Positions 5,313 to 5,641 of a stretch of 5,641 nucleotides of DNA are shown in pieces. The translations under genes were made by a program, and so were the position numbers. The notes under the pieces were generated by a model that was given only the letters and a program-made list of their open reading frames with translations, did not search any database and was not told the DNA's origin. Positions within the stretch are counted from its first letter, which is position 1. The number at the start of each line of letters is the position of its first letter. The stretch is from an uncultured Campylobacter sp. (GTDB lineage: Bacteria > Campylobacterota > Campylobacteria > Campylobacterales > Campylobacteraceae): positions 1 through 5,641 of the forward strand of contig NZ_CALIBB010000287.1 in the NCBI RefSeq assembly GCF_938045595.1. Direction: 5' to 3'.

Positions 5313-5366
5313 GCGTTAGATGCATCGTTACGGCGTGCGGCGATATGATGCAGCGCAACTAAACGC
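5313..5366 (+). other. bulged stem-loop, possible structured 3' RNA
   Basis: GCGTTAG (5313-5319) pairs with CTAAACGC (5359-5366), allowing one bulged A. The inner TGCATC (5321-5326) pairs with GATGCA (5347-5352). Together they form a two-part stem with an internal loop and a 20-base apical region. No credible coding region covers these bases. It could be a 3' UTR structure, part of a small RNA ending at the next terminator-like hairpin, or chance in G/C-rich DNA. Confidence 0.3.
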
Positions 5367-5372
5367 AACCAG

Positions 5373-5411
5373 AAATAAAACTATTCGCTTACGCGGAGTC
5401 GGTTTTATTTT
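5373..5411. terminator. bidirectional terminator-like hairpin
   Basis: AAATAAAAC (5373-5381) pairs with GTTTTATTT (5402-5410), and an inner TTCGC (5384-5388) pairs with GCGGA (5393-5397) around TTAC. The T-rich arm serves as the T run on the plus strand, and the A-rich arm does so on the minus strand. Its position between the plus-strand PIN/NYN-like gene and the minus-strand genes suits a shared terminator for convergent transcription. Confidence 0.55.
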
Positions 5412-5484
5412 GCCGTATATGACGAAGCAGAGCCCAAGCGCTTAGGCATAGCAGCAGAGTAAAGATATGTAGGATAAATTTCAT
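5389..5484 (-). CDS. possible 31-residue single-span membrane peptide
   Basis: An ATG (complement of 5482-5484) opens a 31-codon frame ending at TAA (complement of 5389-5391). The product begins MKFILHIFTLLLCLSAWALL and ends in a short polar, basic tail (RHIRQNKTDSA). That is one hydrophobic span of about 19 residues, either a membrane anchor or a signal peptide-like sequence. It starts 21 bases after the stop of the preceding minus-strand gene, and its stop codon falls in the loop of the terminator-like hairpin. No good Shine-Dalgarno precedes it. The hydrophobic pattern and position favour a real small gene, but chance cannot be excluded; no function can be assigned. Confidence 0.35.
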   Translation of the reverse strand: MKFILHIFTLLLCLSAWALLRHIRQNKTDSA

Positions 5485-5505
5485 TCTACCAGGTCTAATC
5501 CGGGT

Positions 5506-5641
5506 TTAATCATAGTCGAAGTCGTCCAAATCGTATCCGAAAATATGTAAAGTTTTTAAAGCTAATTCTCTGACCTCTATCCAAGACTTATTCTGATATA
5601 CTAGATAGTCACCATCTTCTTCCCCCTTTAATATACTGTCA
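5506..5641 (-). CDS. C-terminal part of an unrecognised acidic protein (partial)
   Basis: The minus strand is open from the window edge to TAA (complement of 5506-5508), giving the last 44 residues of a protein whose start lies beyond base 5641. The visible part includes GEEDGDYLVYQNKSWIEV and an acidic end, HIFGYDLDDFDYD. It has no cysteine and no membrane segment. By hand count 5481-5641 is about 36% G+C, clearly below the genes to the left, so this may be the edge of an acquired segment. Small acidic AT-rich proteins are often immunity proteins or antitoxins, but nothing here shows that. The other two minus-strand frames contain early stops, which supports this frame. Confidence 0.5.
   Translation of the reverse strand, partial: DSILKGEEDGDYLVYQNKSWIEVRELALKTLHIFGYDLDDFDYD

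Noticed and set aside
5277..5348. A 23-codon plus-strand frame (MRRDVAAKRG...).
   Set aside because: No properly spaced ribosome binding site and composition typical of random G/C-rich DNA; it overlaps the candidate structured RNA.
5081..5368. Minus-strand 95-codon frame overlapping the end of the PIN/NYN-like gene.
   Set aside because: Mostly antisense to the real gene, Arg/Ala-rich, no ribosome binding site, and it would cross the stem-loop at 5240-5267.
5432..5447. Near-palindrome GCCCAAGCGCTTAGGC.
   Set aside because: It has one mismatch and lies inside the possible small membrane peptide gene; no second copy or context suggests a binding site.

Overview
The window looks like chromosome from a campylobacterium, most likely one of the higher-GC oral-type Campylobacter species (C. 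gracilis, C. showae, C. rectus or similar). The basis is the GSI-type glutamine synthetase with a Helicobacter/Campylobacter-like NLFKL motif, a short ComEC, promoters made of an extended -10 box without a clear -35, and very many AAATTT / AAATTTTAAAATTT words in otherwise moderately GC-rich DNA. The species is inferred, not demonstrated.

Layout, left to right. Bases 1-228 hold no gene: a terminator-like stem-loop, then an A/T-rich motif repeated at 25-nt spacing, then an extended -10 promoter and a short leader hairpin before glnA (229-1656, glutamine synthetase). A strong stem-loop closes glnA. After a short direct repeat comes a GTG-started, ComEC/Rec2-type membrane protein (1786-3039; DNA uptake channel family). 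A small hairpin and a second extended -10 promoter lead into a 96-residue YciI-like protein (3119-3409).

The next gene (3584-4357) is a GNAT acetyltransferase of the phosphinothricin-acetyltransferase-like group. It reads through in one frame from start to end except for a single TGA at 3863-3865. The TGA sits in an extra, repeat-built, low-complexity insert of roughly 60 residues between the first and second halves of the fold. It is preceded by a 17-bp long-range inverted repeat whose 3' arm abuts its ribosome binding site. Fifteen bases further on, a TTG-started gene (4373-5239) encodes an unrecognised 288-residue protein with a PIN/NYN-like acidic N-terminal domain, a Lys/Gln/Glu/Pro-rich repeat linker and a helical, basic C-terminal region.

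The right end (5240-5641) holds two further stem-loops and a bidirectional terminator-like element. Converging on it from the minus strand are the C-terminal 44 codons of an AT-rich, acidic gene that continues beyond the window, and a possible 31-residue single-span membrane peptide just downstream of it.

The genes do not form one obvious pathway: glnA is nitrogen assimilation, ComEC is transformation, and the YciI and GNAT proteins are small accessory enzymes. Only the GNAT remnant and the PIN/NYN-like gene are close enough to look co-transcribed. I do not see a clear defence, toxin or mobile system. The best candidates for something undescribed are the PIN/NYN-like gene, the interrupted GNAT, the long inverted repeat in front of it, and the small minus-strand genes at the right edge.
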